Below, in pieces: positions 1-11,421 of a stretch of 34,331 bases of DNA. Made by a program: the position numbers and the translations under genes. The stretch is taken from positions 1 to 34,331 of the forward strand of contig VGAI01000010.1 in assembly GCA_016870815.1 (NCBI GenBank). The letters are read 5' to 3'. The DNA comes from Actinomycetota bacterium. GTDB lineage: Bacteria > Actinomycetota > Actinomycetes > Nanopelagicales > Nanopelagicaceae. Position 1 is the first letter of the stretch, and each line of letters starts with the position of its first letter. The notes under the pieces were generated by a model, which worked only from the letters and a program-made list of their open reading frames with translations, ran no database searches and was not told where the DNA came from.

Positions 1-394
1 CTGAGTTAAAGAGCGCAGATTTCTTCTTATGAGTTCCGGGAGTCAAACGGTTTAGCGCTTCGCAAACTTCGATATAACCCATGTAAGGGGCGATCATGAA
101 GCAGGTATGCGTGAATGCTTCGACTTGCGCCTTGACATTGGCAACTACGCGATCGGCGCTATTGCCGACATTGACTACCGCGATCCCAGCGCCCATATCG
201 ATAATGGAGTTTCCATCAATATCAATGATTACTCCACCACCTGCTCGCTCCACAATAACTGGCATCGACATCCCAAGGGCGGCAGAGACTGCCTCGTTTC
301 GTCGCTTGATCAACTCTTGCGATTTTGGTCCTGGAATTTCAGTAACTAGTCGTCGCTCTTGCGGAAGGTGTGGCCCATGGGTGGTCTGATACAT
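1..394 (-). CDS. gabT: 4-aminobutyrate aminotransferase-like class III PLP aminotransferase, N-terminal part (runs off left edge)
   Basis: Reverse-complement reading from ATG at 394: MYQTTHGPHLPQERRLVTEIPGPKSQELIKRRNEAVSAALGMSMPVIVERAGGGVIIDIDGNSIIDMGAGIAVVNVGNSADRVVANVKAQVEAFTHTCFMIAPYMGYIEVCEALNRLTPG..., typical of GabT N-termini. Absent from the ORF track because it is truncated. Confidence 0.85.
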   Translation of the reverse strand, partial: MYQTTHGPHLPQERRLVTEIPGPKSQELIKRRNEAVSAALGMSMPVIVERAGGGVIIDIDGNSIIDMGAGIAVVNVGNSADRVVANVKAQVEAFTHTCFMIAPYMGYIEVCEALNRLTPGTHKKKSALFNS

Positions 395-430
395 AGGCAG
401 GAGTGTATTAAGAGGTGAGAAGATTCATCC

Positions 431-1561
431 ATGCGTGACCTTGTGATTCTCGGTTCAACGGGCTCAATCGGGGTACAAGCTCTCGAAATCGTCCGCAGCC
501 ACCCCGATAAGTTTCGGGTTCTTGCCCTCTCGGCGGGATCTTCGAACTATCCGGTTTTGGCTGAGCAGGCCCGAGAGTTCAATGTTCCCGTCATTGCTAC
601 TTCGGGGGAGCGGGCTCCACTCACTGCGCTCTTCCAGGGTGAAGTCATCGACGGGCCTCAGAGTGCATCACAAGTTGCAGCAATTCCTTGTGACATCGTT
701 CTCAATGCAATAACAGGCTCGATTGGTCTGGGCCCAACGCTTTCTGCACTTTCAAGTGGCAATAAGGTTGCGCTCGCCAACAAGGAATCCCTCGTCGCTG
801 GTGGTGAGCTGGTGACCGATTACGGGCGGGATCGAATCATTCCAGTTGACTCTGAACACTCTGCTCTCGCTCAAGCGATGCGCTCTGGCGCAGCCGGTGA
901 GATAAAGAAAGTGATTCTTACTGCAAGTGGTGGACCATTTCGAAAGCGCAGGGATCTCAGTGATGTGACGCTGGAGGATGCGCTCGCCCACCCAACATGG
1001 GATATGGGAAGAGTGGTGACGATCAACTCGGCGACGATGGTCAATAAGGGCCTCGAAATCATCGAAGCGCACCATCTCTTTGGGACGCCTTATAAGTCAA
1101 TAGAAACCGTGATCCACCCCCAGTCGGTCGTTCACTCGATGGTTGAGTTCAGGGATGGATCGACAATCGCCCAAGCAAGCCCACCTAATATGAAGGGGCC
1201 GATTGCTTATGCAATCTCTGAAGGCGAGAGATTGAGTTCGGTAATGCCAGCAGTAGATTGGTCAAAGGGTTCGTCATGGGATTTTGAGCCGCTCGATAAT
1301 GAGAGATTCCCTGCTGTGTTATTAGCGAAGCGATGTGGCGAACTCGGGACTGCGGTCACTGCGATGTATAACGCGGCAAATGAAGAGGCGGTCGCAGCAT
1401 TCATCGCAGGAAAGATTGGATTCTTGGGGATAGTTGATCTCTTGGAGAAAGTGGTCCAGAAACTCGGAGGCGGAGCAGTCTCTCAACTGCGAAGTCTCGA
1501 GGATGTCAGTGCGATAGAGAAGGATGCTCGAATACTGGCGCGAGAGTTGATGGGAGCATAA
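431..1561 (+). CDS. dxr: 1-deoxy-D-xylulose 5-phosphate reductoisomerase
   Basis: N-terminal GSTGSIG nucleotide-binding motif, ANKESLVAGG and full-length 376 aa; neighbours rseP and ispG as in other actinobacteria. Confidence 0.97.
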   Translation: MRDLVILGSTGSIGVQALEIVRSHPDKFRVLALSAGSSNYPVLAEQAREFNVPVIATSGERAPLTALFQGEVIDGPQSASQVAAIPCDIVLNAITGSIGLGPTLSALSSGNKVALANKESLVAGGELVTDYGRDRIIPVDSEHSALAQAMRSGAAGEIKKVILTASGGPFRKRRDLSDVTLEDALAHPTWDMGRVVTINSATMVNKGLEIIEAHHLFGTPYKSIETVIHPQSVVHSMVEFRDGSTIAQASPPNMKGPIAYAISEGERLSSVMPAVDWSKGSSWDFEPLDNERFPAVLLAKRCGELGTAVTAMYNAANEEAVAAFIAGKIGFLGIVDLLEKVVQKLGGGAVSQLRSLEDVSAIEKDARILARELMGA

Positions 1562-1563
1562 AA

Positions 1564-2781
1564 ATGGAGTTACTCGGGATTGTCGGCGTACTGGCTTTCA
1601 TCATCGCACTTCTGGCTTCTGTGATGATTCACGAGGCAGGTCATTACTTCGCCGCAAAGCGCTACGGCATGAAAGTAACCGAGTTCTTCCTTGGATTTGG
1701 CGCACGCATCTGGTCGACAAAGCGCGGTGAAACTGAGTTCGGCATCAAAGCGATTCCTGCTGGTGGCTACTGCAAGATCATCGGAATGACCCCACATGAT
1801 GAGATTGCCGAAGCGGATAAGGATCGAACTTTCTTAAGTGGGACCATTAGAGAGCGCCTTATCGTTCTCGGGGCGGGCTCGTTCCTTCACTTTCTTCTTG
1901 GTTTTCTCTTGATCTTCACCCTCTTTGTAGGAGTCGGAATCAACCAAGCTCTCAATAGAGTCGATGAAGTTGTCCCATGCATCATCACAACAAGTGATGG
2001 AGAATGCCCACCTACCTCAGCGAAATCACCAGCCTTGCTCGCGGGGCTTCTAGCAGGTGATGAGATTGTCGCAATCCGAAAATCCGATGGGCCAGAAGTC
2101 ACTGGGGATATGAAATGGGCAGATGTTCTTGAGGTGATTCGCTCTTCGCCGAGTGAGGCAGTGATTCTCACCGTTCAACGCGGTCCGGAACGATTTGAAG
2201 TGGATCTCACTCTAGGATCTAGAACGGTCGCTGGCGAAACTCGCGGAGTAATCGGCATCATCTCAAGTTACGGAATCGTTCGACTGGGCCCCATCGAAGG
2301 AGCGATAGAGAGCACAAAATTCGTTGGCGATATCGTAAAAGGTAGCGCGACAGCCCTTATTCGCTTGCCTGTGATGATCCCTGATCTGATCAATCAGACA
2401 TTTGGTGATGAAGAGCGTGACCCCGAAGGTCTTGTTGGCGTCGTTGGAGTGGCTCGAACCACTGGGGAGATCTCATCGAGTGAGCGCCTTGATTTTCATG
2501 GAAAGGTCGTCTTCTTTCTGTTGATTGTTGCTGGCCTCAATATCTTCGTCGGAATATTCAATCTTCTTCCGATACTTCCACTTGATGGTGGTCATATGGC
2601 CGTGGCAATCGCAGATGGAGTGCGTCGTGGCAACGCAAAAAGGAAAGGCAGGCCCGCACCACCACCAGTCGATGTTGAGAAGCTGACTCCGATCACTCTT
2701 GTTGTTGTCCTGCTAATGATCTCGCTCACCGTTCTGCTACTACTCGCAGATATCATCAACCCAGTGAGGCTCGGTTTGTAG
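1564..2781 (+). CDS. rseP: Site-2-protease family (M50) membrane zinc metalloprotease, RseP/Rip1-like with PDZ region
   Basis: HEAGH motif in the first TM and NLLPILPLDGGH motif near the C-terminus; multiple TMs. Confidence 0.93.
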   Translation: MELLGIVGVLAFIIALLASVMIHEAGHYFAAKRYGMKVTEFFLGFGARIWSTKRGETEFGIKAIPAGGYCKIIGMTPHDEIAEADKDRTFLSGTIRERLIVLGAGSFLHFLLGFLLIFTLFVGVGINQALNRVDEVVPCIITTSDGECPPTSAKSPALLAGLLAGDEIVAIRKSDGPEVTGDMKWADVLEVIRSSPSEAVILTVQRGPERFEVDLTLGSRTVAGETRGVIGIISSYGIVRLGPIEGAIESTKFVGDIVKGSATALIRLPVMIPDLINQTFGDEERDPEGLVGVVGVARTTGEISSSERLDFHGKVVFFLLIVAGLNIFVGIFNLLPILPLDGGHMAVAIADGVRRGNAKRKGRPAPPPVDVEKLTPITLVVVLLMISLTVLLLLADIINPVRLGL

Positions 2782-2844
2782 CGATTTTTAGGGCCTTAGC
2801 GAGTTAGATTTCCGCTCGTCGCGACAATCGTAGAGAATACGCTC

Positions 2845-4011
2845 ATGTCGAATAAGGGTGGCGTAAGTCTCGGGATGCCTCAGGCTCCACTACCTACCCT
2901 TGCTCCGCGGAGAAAATCAAAGCAACTCAAAGTAGGAAGTGTTCTGGTCGGGGGCGACGCACCCGTTTCGGTCCAGTCGATGACCACCACGCTTACTGCT
3001 GATGTCAACGCTACCTTGCAACAGATTGCAGAGCTCACGGCTTCGGGATGTCAGATCGTTCGAGTGGCAGTTCCGAGTCAAGATGATGCTGATGCGCTCG
3101 CTCAGATAGCAAAGAAATCTCAGATTCCGGTGATCGCAGATATCCACTTTCAACCTAAGTACATCTTTGCTGCGATTGATGCGGGGTGCGCAGCGGTCCG
3201 AGTCAATCCTGGAAACATCAAACAGTTCGATGACAAAGTCAAAGAAGTGGCAAAGGCTGCAGGAGATGCGGGTATACCGATTCGTATCGGAGTAAACGCA
3301 GGCTCACTCGACCCACGACTTCTTGCAAAATATGGAAAGGCGACTCCTGAAGCTCTTGCCGAGTCAGCGCTCTGGGAGATAAGCCTCTTCGAAGAGCATG
3401 GCTTCACCGATATCAAGCTCTCGGTAAAACACCATGACCCGGTCACGATGGTGAAGGCCTATCGACTCTTGGCTGCGCAATGTCCATATCCACTTCATCT
3501 CGGTGTGACAGAAGCTGGCCCACTCTTCCAAGGAACAATCAAATCTGCGACTGCATTTGGCATTCTCTTATCCGAAGGAATCGGCGACACGATTCGCGTC
3601 TCACTCTCCGCACCTCCAGTAGAAGAGGTCAAGGTCGGAATCGCAATACTCGAATCGCTCAATCTTCGTCAACGAAAGTTGGAGATCGTCTCCTGTCCAT
3701 CATGTGGCCGCGCCCAAGTAGATGTCTACACCTTGGCCGAGAAAGTGCAGGCGGGCCTTGAGGGAATGACTGTGCCACTTCGCGTTGCCGTGATGGGTTG
3801 TGTAGTCAATGGGCCAGGAGAAGCGCGTGAAGCCGATCTTGGTGTTGCATCTGGAAACGGCAAGGGCCAGATTTTCGTCAAAGGCCAAGTGATCAAGACT
3901 GTTCCCGAAGCGCAGATCGTCGAAACATTGATTGAAGAGGCAATGCGACTTGCTGATGAAATGGAGGCCGCTGGAGTAGCTTCGGGCGAACCTTCAGTTT
4001 CGGTGAAGTAA
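2845..4011 (+). CDS. ispG: 4-hydroxy-3-methylbut-2-enyl diphosphate synthase (flavodoxin)
   Basis: [21 protein letters not shown] and [10 protein letters not shown] motifs; follows dxr and rseP. Confidence 0.97.
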   Translation: MSNKGGVSLGMPQAPLPTLAPRRKSKQLKVGSVLVGGDAPVSVQSMTTTLTADVNATLQQIAELTASGCQIVRVAVPSQDDADALAQIAKKSQIPVIADIHFQPKYIFAAIDAGCAAVRVNPGNIKQFDDKVKEVAKAAGDAGIPIRIGVNAGSLDPRLLAKYGKATPEALAESALWEISLFEEHGFTDIKLSVKHHDPVTMVKAYRLLAAQCPYPLHLGVTEAGPLFQGTIKSATAFGILLSEGIGDTIRVSLSAPPVEEVKVGIAILESLNLRQRKLEIVSCPSCGRAQVDVYTLAEKVQAGLEGMTVPLRVAVMGCVVNGPGEAREADLGVASGNGKGQIFVKGQVIKTVPEAQIVETLIEEAMRLADEMEAAGVASGEPSVSVK

Positions 4012-4018
4012 GGGGCCC

Positions 4019-5749
4019 TTGATGCTACGAATGTCGACGCTCTTTCTTCGCACGCTACGAGATGACCCTGCAGATGCAGAGGTTGCAAGCCATAGGCTCC
4101 TAGTTCGCGCGGGTTACATTCGTCGGATCGCTGCGGGTATCTATTCCTGGTTGCCTCTTGGCTACATCACTTATCGAAATATCGAGCGAATCATCCGCGA
4201 AGAGATGGATGCAGCTGGATTCCAAGAGGTTCACTTCCCTGCACTCTTGCCAAAGGAACCATATGAAGCAACGAATCGTTGGAAAGAATACGGAAAAGAC
4301 CTCTTTCGCCTCAAAGATAGAAAAGAGGGTGATTACCTCCTAGGCCCTACCCATGAAGAGATGTTCACTCTCATGGTCAAGGGCGAGTACTCCTCTTATA
4401 AGGATCTGCCACTAATCATCTATCAGATCCAAACTAAGTATCGTGATGAACCACGACCACGAAGCGGAATCATTCGCGGTAGGGAATTCGTGATGAAGGA
4501 TTCCTACTCCTTCGACCTTGATGATGAAGGACTTGCGCGCTCGTACGACCGTCATCGAGATGCCTACATCAAGACCTTTGATCGCCTAGGTTTGAAGTTC
4601 AACATAGTCTCGGCAATGTCTGGCGCGATGGGTGGCTCAAGGTCAGAAGAATTCCTTGCTCCTGCACCAACGGGTGAAGATACCTACGTTCTCTGCAACT
4701 CCTGTGGCTATGCGGCAAATGTTGAAGCGATGAAGACCCATGTCGAGCCATTCAAAGGCGAAACCCCTGGCCCCATCGAAGAGTTGGATACGCCAAACAC
4801 ACCTACGATTGATTCACTTGTTTCAGTGATGAACGAGAAATTTGGTGGTGGATACAAGGCGAGTGACACGCTCAAGAATGTCTTGTTGATGGCAGATGGC
4901 GAAGCTATTTCAGTGCTCGTACCAGGTGATCGCGAAGTCGATCTCAAACGGCTTGAGGCAAATCTGCCAGGAGTTAAAGAACTTCGGCTTTTTGAAGACG
5001 CCGATTTCGCCAAACGGAAAGAACTGGTCAAAGGCTATGTCGGACCGCAAGATGCAAAGCGCTTTGGATTGAAACTCTATGCCGATCCTCGAATAGTCGT
5101 GGGATCGCATTGGATTACTGGTGCAAACAAACTCAATCGCCATGCAAGATTTGTGACACATGGTAGGGATTTCACTATTGATGCGTTTGTGGAAGCCGCT
5201 GAAGTGAGGACCGGAGATGGGTGTCCAGAGTGCTCAAAGCCGGTGATTATCGATCGTGCGATTGAGATCGGCCATATCTTCCAACTAGGCAGGAAGTACG
5301 CCGAGTCTCTTGATCTCACTGTTCTCGATAGCGAAGGAAAGTCGCGAGTAGTGACCATGGGCTCTTACGGAATCGGTGTATCGCGTGCAGTTGCTGCAGT
5401 CGCAGAACAGTCTCATGATGAGTTAGGACTCGTCTGGCCAATGGAAATCGCTCCTGCAAAGGTTCATATCGTTGCAACTGGAAAGGATGATGCACCATTC
5501 GATAGCTCTGAGCGTTTCGCTCTTGAGCTTGAGTCAAATGGAATCTCCGTAATGCTAGATGATCGCAGGGAGGCATCACCTGGCGTCAAATTCAAGGATG
5601 CAGAGTTGATCGGAAATCCAGTAATCGTGATCTTTGGAAAATCTTTGGCTGATGGAAAAGTCGAACTTCGAATCCGTAAAGGAAATGAGAAGCGTGAGGT
5701 TGCCCTCAGCTCGATCCTTGATGAAGTTCGCTCACTCGTCAACGCCTGA
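4019..5749 (+). CDS. proS: Proline--tRNA ligase, bacterial type
   Basis: 576 aa; class II motifs ([38 protein letters not shown]); length allows the INS editing domain. Confidence 0.97.
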   Translation: MMLRMSTLFLRTLRDDPADAEVASHRLLVRAGYIRRIAAGIYSWLPLGYITYRNIERIIREEMDAAGFQEVHFPALLPKEPYEATNRWKEYGKDLFRLKDRKEGDYLLGPTHEEMFTLMVKGEYSSYKDLPLIIYQIQTKYRDEPRPRSGIIRGREFVMKDSYSFDLDDEGLARSYDRHRDAYIKTFDRLGLKFNIVSAMSGAMGGSRSEEFLAPAPTGEDTYVLCNSCGYAANVEAMKTHVEPFKGETPGPIEELDTPNTPTIDSLVSVMNEKFGGGYKASDTLKNVLLMADGEAISVLVPGDREVDLKRLEANLPGVKELRLFEDADFAKRKELVKGYVGPQDAKRFGLKLYADPRIVVGSHWITGANKLNRHARFVTHGRDFTIDAFVEAAEVRTGDGCPECSKPVIIDRAIEIGHIFQLGRKYAESLDLTVLDSEGKSRVVTMGSYGIGVSRAVAAVAEQSHDELGLVWPMEIAPAKVHIVATGKDDAPFDSSERFALELESNGISVMLDDRREASPGVKFKDAELIGNPVIVIFGKSLADGKVELRIRKGNEKREVALSSILDEVRSLVNA

Positions 5750-5755
5750 CCAAAT

Positions 5756-6532
5756 TTGATGGAACTATCCTTTGAAGTCCTGGCATTTCTTCTCCTTGTC
5801 TCTTGCTTTGCAGGTTTTGTCGATGCGATCTCCGGCGGAGGAGGGCTAATCCAGCTACCTGCGCTTCTTCTTGGAATGCCAACAAGTGAGCCAGCTACTG
5901 TCTTAGGGACCAACAAAGTTCCTTCATTCATTGGCACTACAAGCGCCATGATCAATTACTTACGACGGATCAAGATCGACCTTCGATTCACACTCCTGAT
6001 GGCGGTTCCAGCATTCCTTGGCTCTATGTCGGGAGCCCATTTTGCTAGCCGAATACCGAAAGATGCTTTCCGGCCCATCATTCTCTTTATGCTGATCGCA
6101 GTCGCGATCTACACCTTCACAAAGAAGGATCTGGGACTTGTGACTAATCATCGCCATACTCTCAAGCGCCGCAATCTCATCGCCATCGTCTCTGGGGCGG
6201 TGATTGGTTTCTACGATGGAATCTTTGGTCCAGGCACTGGCTCATTCATCGCACTAATCCTGGTCGCCGTAATCGGTTTTGCTTTTCTAGAAGCAACAGC
6301 GATGACCAAGATCGTGAATTGGGGGACGAATCTCGCCGCAATCATCACCTTCCAACTAACTGGTCACATCATTTGGGCGATTGGATTTGCCTTGGGTGCT
6401 GCGAATCTAACCGGAGCGCTCCTGGGAGTGCGCGTCGCAGTCAAGGGAGGTTCGGTCTTGATACGAAAGGCCTTCATTGCTGTCGTTATTCTCTTGATTC
6501 TGCGTCTTGGCTACGACATCACCAACGGCTAG
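5756..6532 (+). CDS. TauE/SafE family sulfite exporter-like membrane protein
   Basis: GFVDAISGGGGLIQLPALL...GTNK motif and a second GFYDGIFGPGTGSF repeat; multiple TMs. Start could be TTG 5756 or ATG 5759. Confidence 0.88.
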   Translation: MMELSFEVLAFLLLVSCFAGFVDAISGGGGLIQLPALLLGMPTSEPATVLGTNKVPSFIGTTSAMINYLRRIKIDLRFTLLMAVPAFLGSMSGAHFASRIPKDAFRPIILFMLIAVAIYTFTKKDLGLVTNHRHTLKRRNLIAIVSGAVIGFYDGIFGPGTGSFIALILVAVIGFAFLEATAMTKIVNWGTNLAAIITFQLTGHIIWAIGFALGAANLTGALLGVRVAVKGGSVLIRKAFIAVVILLILRLGYDITNG

Positions 6533-6581
6533 ACTTCGCTCTCACAACGACAACTTCATATACAACTACACATGGAGCACC

Positions 6582-7055
6582 ATGAAACAAGCCACGCAAA
6601 TCGAAGGATTCTTGACTACTGTAGTCGAGCGTGCCGGTGCTTCGCTTGAAGAAGTCAAAGTCTCAGCTCAAGGAAAACATCGCTTTCTTACTGTTCTCAT
6701 CGATCATGAAGAGAGACATCTCACCCTCGATGAAGTTACTGAAGTTTCGAAGGCGATCTCGCAGGCAATCGATGAGAGTTCTGAGTTTGGTATTTCGGCC
6801 TTTACTCTTGAAGTCTCATCCCCGGGGATCGATCGTCCCTTAACCAAGCTTCGACATTTTCGAAAGAATATCGGTCGACTCGCGAACATCACTACGGCAA
6901 CGGGTGAGAAGTATCAGGGAAGAATCGAATCAGCAGATCCAGTTCCAGTGATTGATGGTCGTGCTTTTCCGCTCGATGAGATCAAGCGCGCGATGGTCGA
7001 AATCGAGTTTCGTCGGCCGGATGATTCGAATCACTCAGCGAAGCGGAGGGGATGA
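6582..7055 (+). CDS. rimP: Ribosome maturation factor RimP (start moved to ATG 6582, MKQATQIEGFL)
   Basis: VEVSSPGIDRPL-like motif (LEVSSPGIDRPLTKLRHFRKNIGR) and position upstream of nusA. The ORF-track start at 6507 overlaps the upstream gene. Confidence 0.93.
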   Translation: MKQATQIEGFLTTVVERAGASLEEVKVSAQGKHRFLTVLIDHEERHLTLDEVTEVSKAISQAIDESSEFGISAFTLEVSSPGIDRPLTKLRHFRKNIGRLANITTATGEKYQGRIESADPVPVIDGRAFPLDEIKRAMVEIEFRRPDDSNHSAKRRG

Positions 7056-7058
7056 GCA

Positions 7059-8051
7059 ATGCATGTAGATATGAAACTCCTCGCCGCGCTCACAGCTGAG
7101 CGGGATATCCCACTGGATAAGTTGATTATCGCGATTGAGATTGGCGTCAAGACTGCTTACCAGAATCTCCCTGATGCGAAAGCAAATGCGATTGCTCGAT
7201 TGGATCGCGCGAGCGGTGAGATCTCTATTGTCATTCCCACCTATGGGCCAGACGGTGAACATGTCGGAGATGTAATTGAATCTCGAGAAGGATTCTCACG
7301 GATTGCCACAGCGACGGCAAGACAGGTGATCAAACAGAAACTTCGAGAGAAGAATGATGAGGCGGTTGTAGGTGAGTTCACTGGAACTGTCGGAGATATC
7401 GTCTCTGGGGTGATTCAGCAGGGAAGAGATTCAAAGATGGTCTATGTCGATCTAGGTAAAGTCGAAGGCCGCATCCCGCCACACGAGCAAGTTCCTGGTG
7501 AGTCTTACAAGCACGGCGAAAGAATCAAGGCATTCGTTGTTGAAGTTAAACAAGGGGCTAAGGGACCAGAAGTACTTCTCTCTCGAACGCACCCAGCACT
7601 TGTGAAGCAACTCTTTGCACTTGAAGTACCTGAGATTCGCGATCGGATTGTTGAGATTATGGGTATATCGAGAGAAGCAGGTCACCGAAGCAAGATTGCA
7701 GTGAGAAGTCACCGCGCTGGTGTCAGCGCGAAAGGTTCGTTAATCGGTCCAGTGGGCTCTCGTGCTCGCAATGTGATGAACGAACTTCATGGCGAGAAGA
7801 TAGATATCGTCGATTGGTCAGAGGATCCTGCGCAATATGTTGCTAGTGCGCTTGCTCCGGCTCGAGTAGCCAAGGTCGAAATCGTCGATGCTGAGTCGAG
7901 GTCTGCAAAGGTGACCGTTCCGGATTTCCAACTCTCCCTTGCTATCGGCAAAGACGGCCAAAATGCCCGATTGGCGGCTCGCCTTACCGGGTGGCGGATT
8001 GATATCCATTCAGATGCTGTCGGCTCACAGCCGATCGACCCAGTAGGCTAG
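7059..8051 (+). CDS. nusA: Transcription termination/antitermination protein NusA
   Basis: S1-KH-KH architecture: GPVGSRARNVMNELHGEKIDIVDWSEDPAQYVASALAPA and IGKDGQNARLAARLTGWRIDI. Confidence 0.96.
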   Translation: MHVDMKLLAALTAERDIPLDKLIIAIEIGVKTAYQNLPDAKANAIARLDRASGEISIVIPTYGPDGEHVGDVIESREGFSRIATATARQVIKQKLREKNDEAVVGEFTGTVGDIVSGVIQQGRDSKMVYVDLGKVEGRIPPHEQVPGESYKHGERIKAFVVEVKQGAKGPEVLLSRTHPALVKQLFALEVPEIRDRIVEIMGISREAGHRSKIAVRSHRAGVSAKGSLIGPVGSRARNVMNELHGEKIDIVDWSEDPAQYVASALAPARVAKVEIVDAESRSAKVTVPDFQLSLAIGKDGQNARLAARLTGWRIDIHSDAVGSQPIDPVG

Positions 8052-8171
8052 GGCTCTGATTTCGGGCATCTGTCGAAATGCGGCAGATAGATAATGGAGT
8101 GATGAACGGTCATGGCACTCAAATGAGCACCACACGATCATGAGGTCCGCCCGGATCTAGGCTGCGTTCGT

Positions 8172-8201
8172 CTCCTCCCGAGATGCGCGGAGTCGGAGGA
8201 G
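8172..8201 (+). promoter_or_regulatory. Hairpin in the infB leader containing a GGAGGAG purine tract
   Basis: CTCCTCC(c)GA at 8172-8181 pairs with TCGGAGGAG at 8193-8201 (9 bp with one bulged C, 11-nt loop); infB GTG start at 8216. Confidence 0.45.
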
Positions 8202-8215
8202 ATTAGAGGAGAACA

Positions 8216-10960
8216 GTGGCGAAAGTCCGCGTATATGAATTAGCAAAAGAACTCGGCATGGAGAGCAAGGATGTCCTTGCAAAACTCCAAGAGCTAGGTG
8301 AGTTCGTTCGTTCTGCATCCTCTACAGTTGAACCACCTGTCGTTCGCAAGATGCGCGACCTCTATCCAGCCGTTGCCGCTGCAGGGGCTGAAGAAAAACC
8401 AAAAGCGAAGAAGCCTGCGCCAAAGAAGAGCGCTGCAAAGAAGCAAGCTGAAGCCGCGCCAGAAATTCCTGCTGAGTTAGAGGCAGCGATAAAAGAGGCG
8501 CAAGCAGCGAGAGAAGCACAAGCGGCAAGAGAAGCCGAGCGCGAGATTGTCGATCAAAGACCAACATTCACGGCGCCACCACAAGCGCCTCGACCAGCAC
8601 CGGCCTCGCAACCTCCGCGACCTCAGGGCGATCGAGGGCGAAATAACCAACCACCTCGCCCACAGCGAACCGGAAACAATCCTTTTGGTACATCTGCGAT
8701 TCCTCGTCCACCGAGGCCACAACAAGGTCAAACAGTTCGTCCTGGACAACGTCCGCCCATGGCAGGACCACGACCAGGATCAGTTCGCCCAGGATTTGCA
8801 GCGCGACCACAACAAGGTGGAAGACCTGGACAACCAACTCGTCCTGTCGGACCCGGTGGTGCCGGTGGACCTGGTGGTCGTGATTCACGCGGAGGTGGAG
8901 CTGGCTCTCCTTATCGTTCATCGCGACCCGGTGGAGCAGGTGGCGGTACCAGTGGACCTGGTGGCGGCGGTTTTGCTGGACGAGGTGGAAGTGGTGGACC
9001 TAGCGGTCGATCAGGCGGTGCACCAGGTGGTCGCGGATCAACTGCAGGTGCATTCGGCAAAGGTAAGAAGAAATCGAAGATCTCTAAATCAAAGAAAGCG
9101 CGTCGTGAAGAGATCGACAACATGGAGGCGCCAGTACTTGGTGGCGTAAAGGTCCAACGTGGAAATGGCGCAACTATTCGGCTGAGGCGCGGTGCGACGC
9201 TTGCTGACCTTGGCGAGAAAATCAATGCAGAGCCAAGCCAGTTAGTTGCAGCGCTCTTCCAACTGGGCGAGATGGTGACGGCGACACAATCCGTTGATGA
9301 AGACACCTTCAAGATTCTTGGAACAGAAATCGGCTACGAGATTGAGATTGTCAGTCCTGAAGATGAAGATCGAGAGATCTTGCAGGGCTTTGATATCGAC
9401 CTTGAAGATGAGTTAAATACCTACGAACAAGATCTCCTTATTGCACGACCACCAATTGTCACAGTAATGGGCCATGTCGATCACGGTAAGACTCGACTCC
9501 TTGATGCAATCAGGCAGACTGAAGTAGTCAAAGGCGAGGCTGGTGGAATCACACAGCACATCGGCGCCTATCAAATTCACCACAACCATGATGGAATTGA
9601 AAGAGCGATCACCTTTATCGATACACCAGGTCATGAAGCCTTCACCGCAATGCGTGCTCGTGGCGCGAAAGTCACGGATATCGCTGTTCTCGTCGTGGCG
9701 GCAGATGACGGCGTGATGCCTCAGACGATTGAAGCGCTCAATCACGCACAGGCTGCGAATGTTCCTATCGTTGTTGCAGTCAACAAGGTCGATAGAGAAG
9801 GTGCTAATCCAGGCAAGATTAGGCAACAGTTGACCGAATATAACCTGGTTGCTGAGGAATATGGTGGCGAGACGATCTTTGTTGATGTCTCTGCGCTACA
9901 AGGAAAAGGAATCGATAGTCTGATTGATGCGATTCTCTTGACTGCCGATGCAGCGATTGATCTTCGTGCGATCCAAGATGGCGATGCTCGTGGCGTTGCC
10001 ATCGAAGCTCACCTCGATAAGGGACGCGGTCCAGTTGCTACGGTCCTGGTTCAACGCGGACAACTCCATGTGGGAGATGCTGTCGTTGCGGGTGGCGCAT
10101 TTGGTCGTGTCCGAGCGATGCTTGATGAATTTGGTTCGCCGGTAGAGGTTGCAGGACCTTCGCGTCCGGTTCAAGTACTTGGCTTCACATCAGTTCCAAG
10201 TGCAGGTGATGGCTTCATCGTCGCACCAGAGGATCGAACTGCTCGTCAGATTGCTGAGAAGCGCCAAGCGGCTGAGCGCAATGCTGCGCTGATGAAGGCA
10301 CGAAAGAAGGTCTCGCTCGAAGACTTCATGGAGCAATCAAAGGTCGAAACGCTCAACCTCATCCTCAAGGGTGACGTCTCTGGTTCAGTTGAAGCCTTGG
10401 AAGATGCGTTAGTGCAACTTGACGTTGGTAGTGAAGTAGAACTTCGCGTCATTCACCGCGGAGTTGGTGCAATCACGAAGAGCGATGTCACTCTTGCTTC
10501 GGCATCACAAGCTGTTGTCATCGGCTTCAATGTCAAACCTGAAACTCATACTGCGATCTTTGCTGAGCAAGAGGGTGTTGAGATTCGCTTCTACTCAGTG
10601 ATCTACAAGGCGATTGAAGAGATTGAGGCAGCGCTCAAGGGACTTCTCAAGCCAGAGTTCGAAGAGGCCGTCCTTGGTAATGCCGAGATTCGAGAGATCT
10701 TCAGATCATCTAAGTTCGGAAATATCGCCGGTTCCATGGTTCAAGATGGACTCATCCGACGAAATGCCAAGGCCCGTGTCATTCGTGGCGGCGTAGTCGT
10801 CGGGGACAACTTAACTATCGAGTCACTGAAGCGATTCAAAGATGATGCCACGGAAGTCAAAGAAGGTTACGAGTGCGGTATTGGCGTCGGATCCTTCAAG
10901 GACATCCAGGTGGGTGACCAGATCCAAGTATTTGAGATGCGTGAGAAGAAGCGGGTATAG
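8216..10960 (+). CDS. infB: Translation initiation factor IF-2
   Basis: [13 protein letters not shown]1 motif, [12 protein letters not shown]; long N-terminal Ala/Pro/Gly/Arg-rich region; GTG start with AGAGGAG just upstream. Confidence 0.98.
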   Translation: MAKVRVYELAKELGMESKDVLAKLQELGEFVRSASSTVEPPVVRKMRDLYPAVAAAGAEEKPKAKKPAPKKSAAKKQAEAAPEIPAELEAAIKEAQAAREAQAAREAEREIVDQRPTFTAPPQAPRPAPASQPPRPQGDRGRNNQPPRPQRTGNNPFGTSAIPRPPRPQQGQTVRPGQRPPMAGPRPGSVRPGFAARPQQGGRPGQPTRPVGPGGAGGPGGRDSRGGGAGSPYRSSRPGGAGGGTSGPGGGGFAGRGGSGGPSGRSGGAPGGRGSTAGAFGKGKKKSKISKSKKARREEIDNMEAPVLGGVKVQRGNGATIRLRRGATLADLGEKINAEPSQLVAALFQLGEMVTATQSVDEDTFKILGTEIGYEIEIVSPEDEDREILQGFDIDLEDELNTYEQDLLIARPPIVTVMGHVDHGKTRLLDAIRQTEVVKGEAGGITQHIGAYQIHHNHDGIERAITFIDTPGHEAFTAMRARGAKVTDIAVLVVAADDGVMPQTIEALNHAQAANVPIVVAVNKVDREGANPGKIRQQLTEYNLVAEEYGGETIFVDVSALQGKGIDSLIDAILLTADAAIDLRAIQDGDARGVAIEAHLDKGRGPVATVLVQRGQLHVGDAVVAGGAFGRVRAMLDEFGSPVEVAGPSRPVQVLGFTSVPSAGDGFIVAPEDRTARQIAEKRQAAERNAALMKARKKVSLEDFMEQSKVETLNLILKGDVSGSVEALEDALVQLDVGSEVELRVIHRGVGAITKSDVTLASASQAVVIGFNVKPETHTAIFAEQEGVEIRFYSVIYKAIEEIEAALKGLLKPEFEEAVLGNAEIREIFRSSKFGNIAGSMVQDGLIRRNAKARVIRGGVVVGDNLTIESLKRFKDDATEVKEGYECGIGVGSFKDIQVGDQIQVFEMREKKRV

Positions 10961-10962
10961 CA

Positions 10963-11406
10963 ATGCGCCATCACTCAAACCCTTCACATCGAACTGGACG
11001 AGTTGCTGATCGAATCAAGGAGGTAGTGGCATCCGCCCTTGAAAGCAAGGTGAAGGATCCAAGGCTTGGCTTTGTCACAGTCACCGATGTGCGCGTCACG
11101 GGTGATCTGCAGAGCGCTTCGATCTTCTACACCGTCTTTGGCAGCGATGAAGAACGGAAAGCCACCTCAGCGGCGCTCAAGAGTGCGACTGGACTCCTTA
11201 GATCCGAAGTAGGTCAAGCACTTGGCACTCGATTGACGCCGACCATCACATTCTTCGAAGATGCGATTAGTGAGAGCGTGACAAGTTTCGACTCACTCCT
11301 TGCCGAAGTGAAGAAACATGATGCAGAAGTTGCAGCGATTAGGGAGAAGGCAAAACCGGTTGGCGATGCTGATCCTTATCGGCATTCACCGAAGAGCCAG
11401 AGTTAG
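10963..11406 (+). CDS. rbfA: 30S ribosome-binding factor A
   Basis: RVADRIKEVVASALESKVKDPRLGFVTVTDVRVTGDLQSASIFYTV. Confidence 0.96.
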   Translation: MRHHSNPSHRTGRVADRIKEVVASALESKVKDPRLGFVTVTDVRVTGDLQSASIFYTVFGSDEERKATSAALKSATGLLRSEVGQALGTRLTPTITFFEDAISESVTSFDSLLAEVKKHDAEVAAIREKAKPVGDADPYRHSPKSQS

Positions 11407-11421
11407 TCAGGCAGAGAAAAG

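Noticed and set aside
96-389. Two plus-strand ORFs at the left edge
   Set aside because: The minus strand encodes a clear GabT-like N-terminus through this interval.
5464-5955. 163-aa minus-strand ORF
   Set aside because: Antisense to proS and the TauE/SafE gene; biased composition, no motif, no ribosome-binding context.
8547-9149. 200-aa +1-frame ORF inside infB, plus antisense ORFs 8568-8921 and 8911-9312
   Set aside because: These arise from the repetitive Gly/Pro/Arg codons of the IF-2 N-terminal region; low-complexity proteins with no recognisable family.
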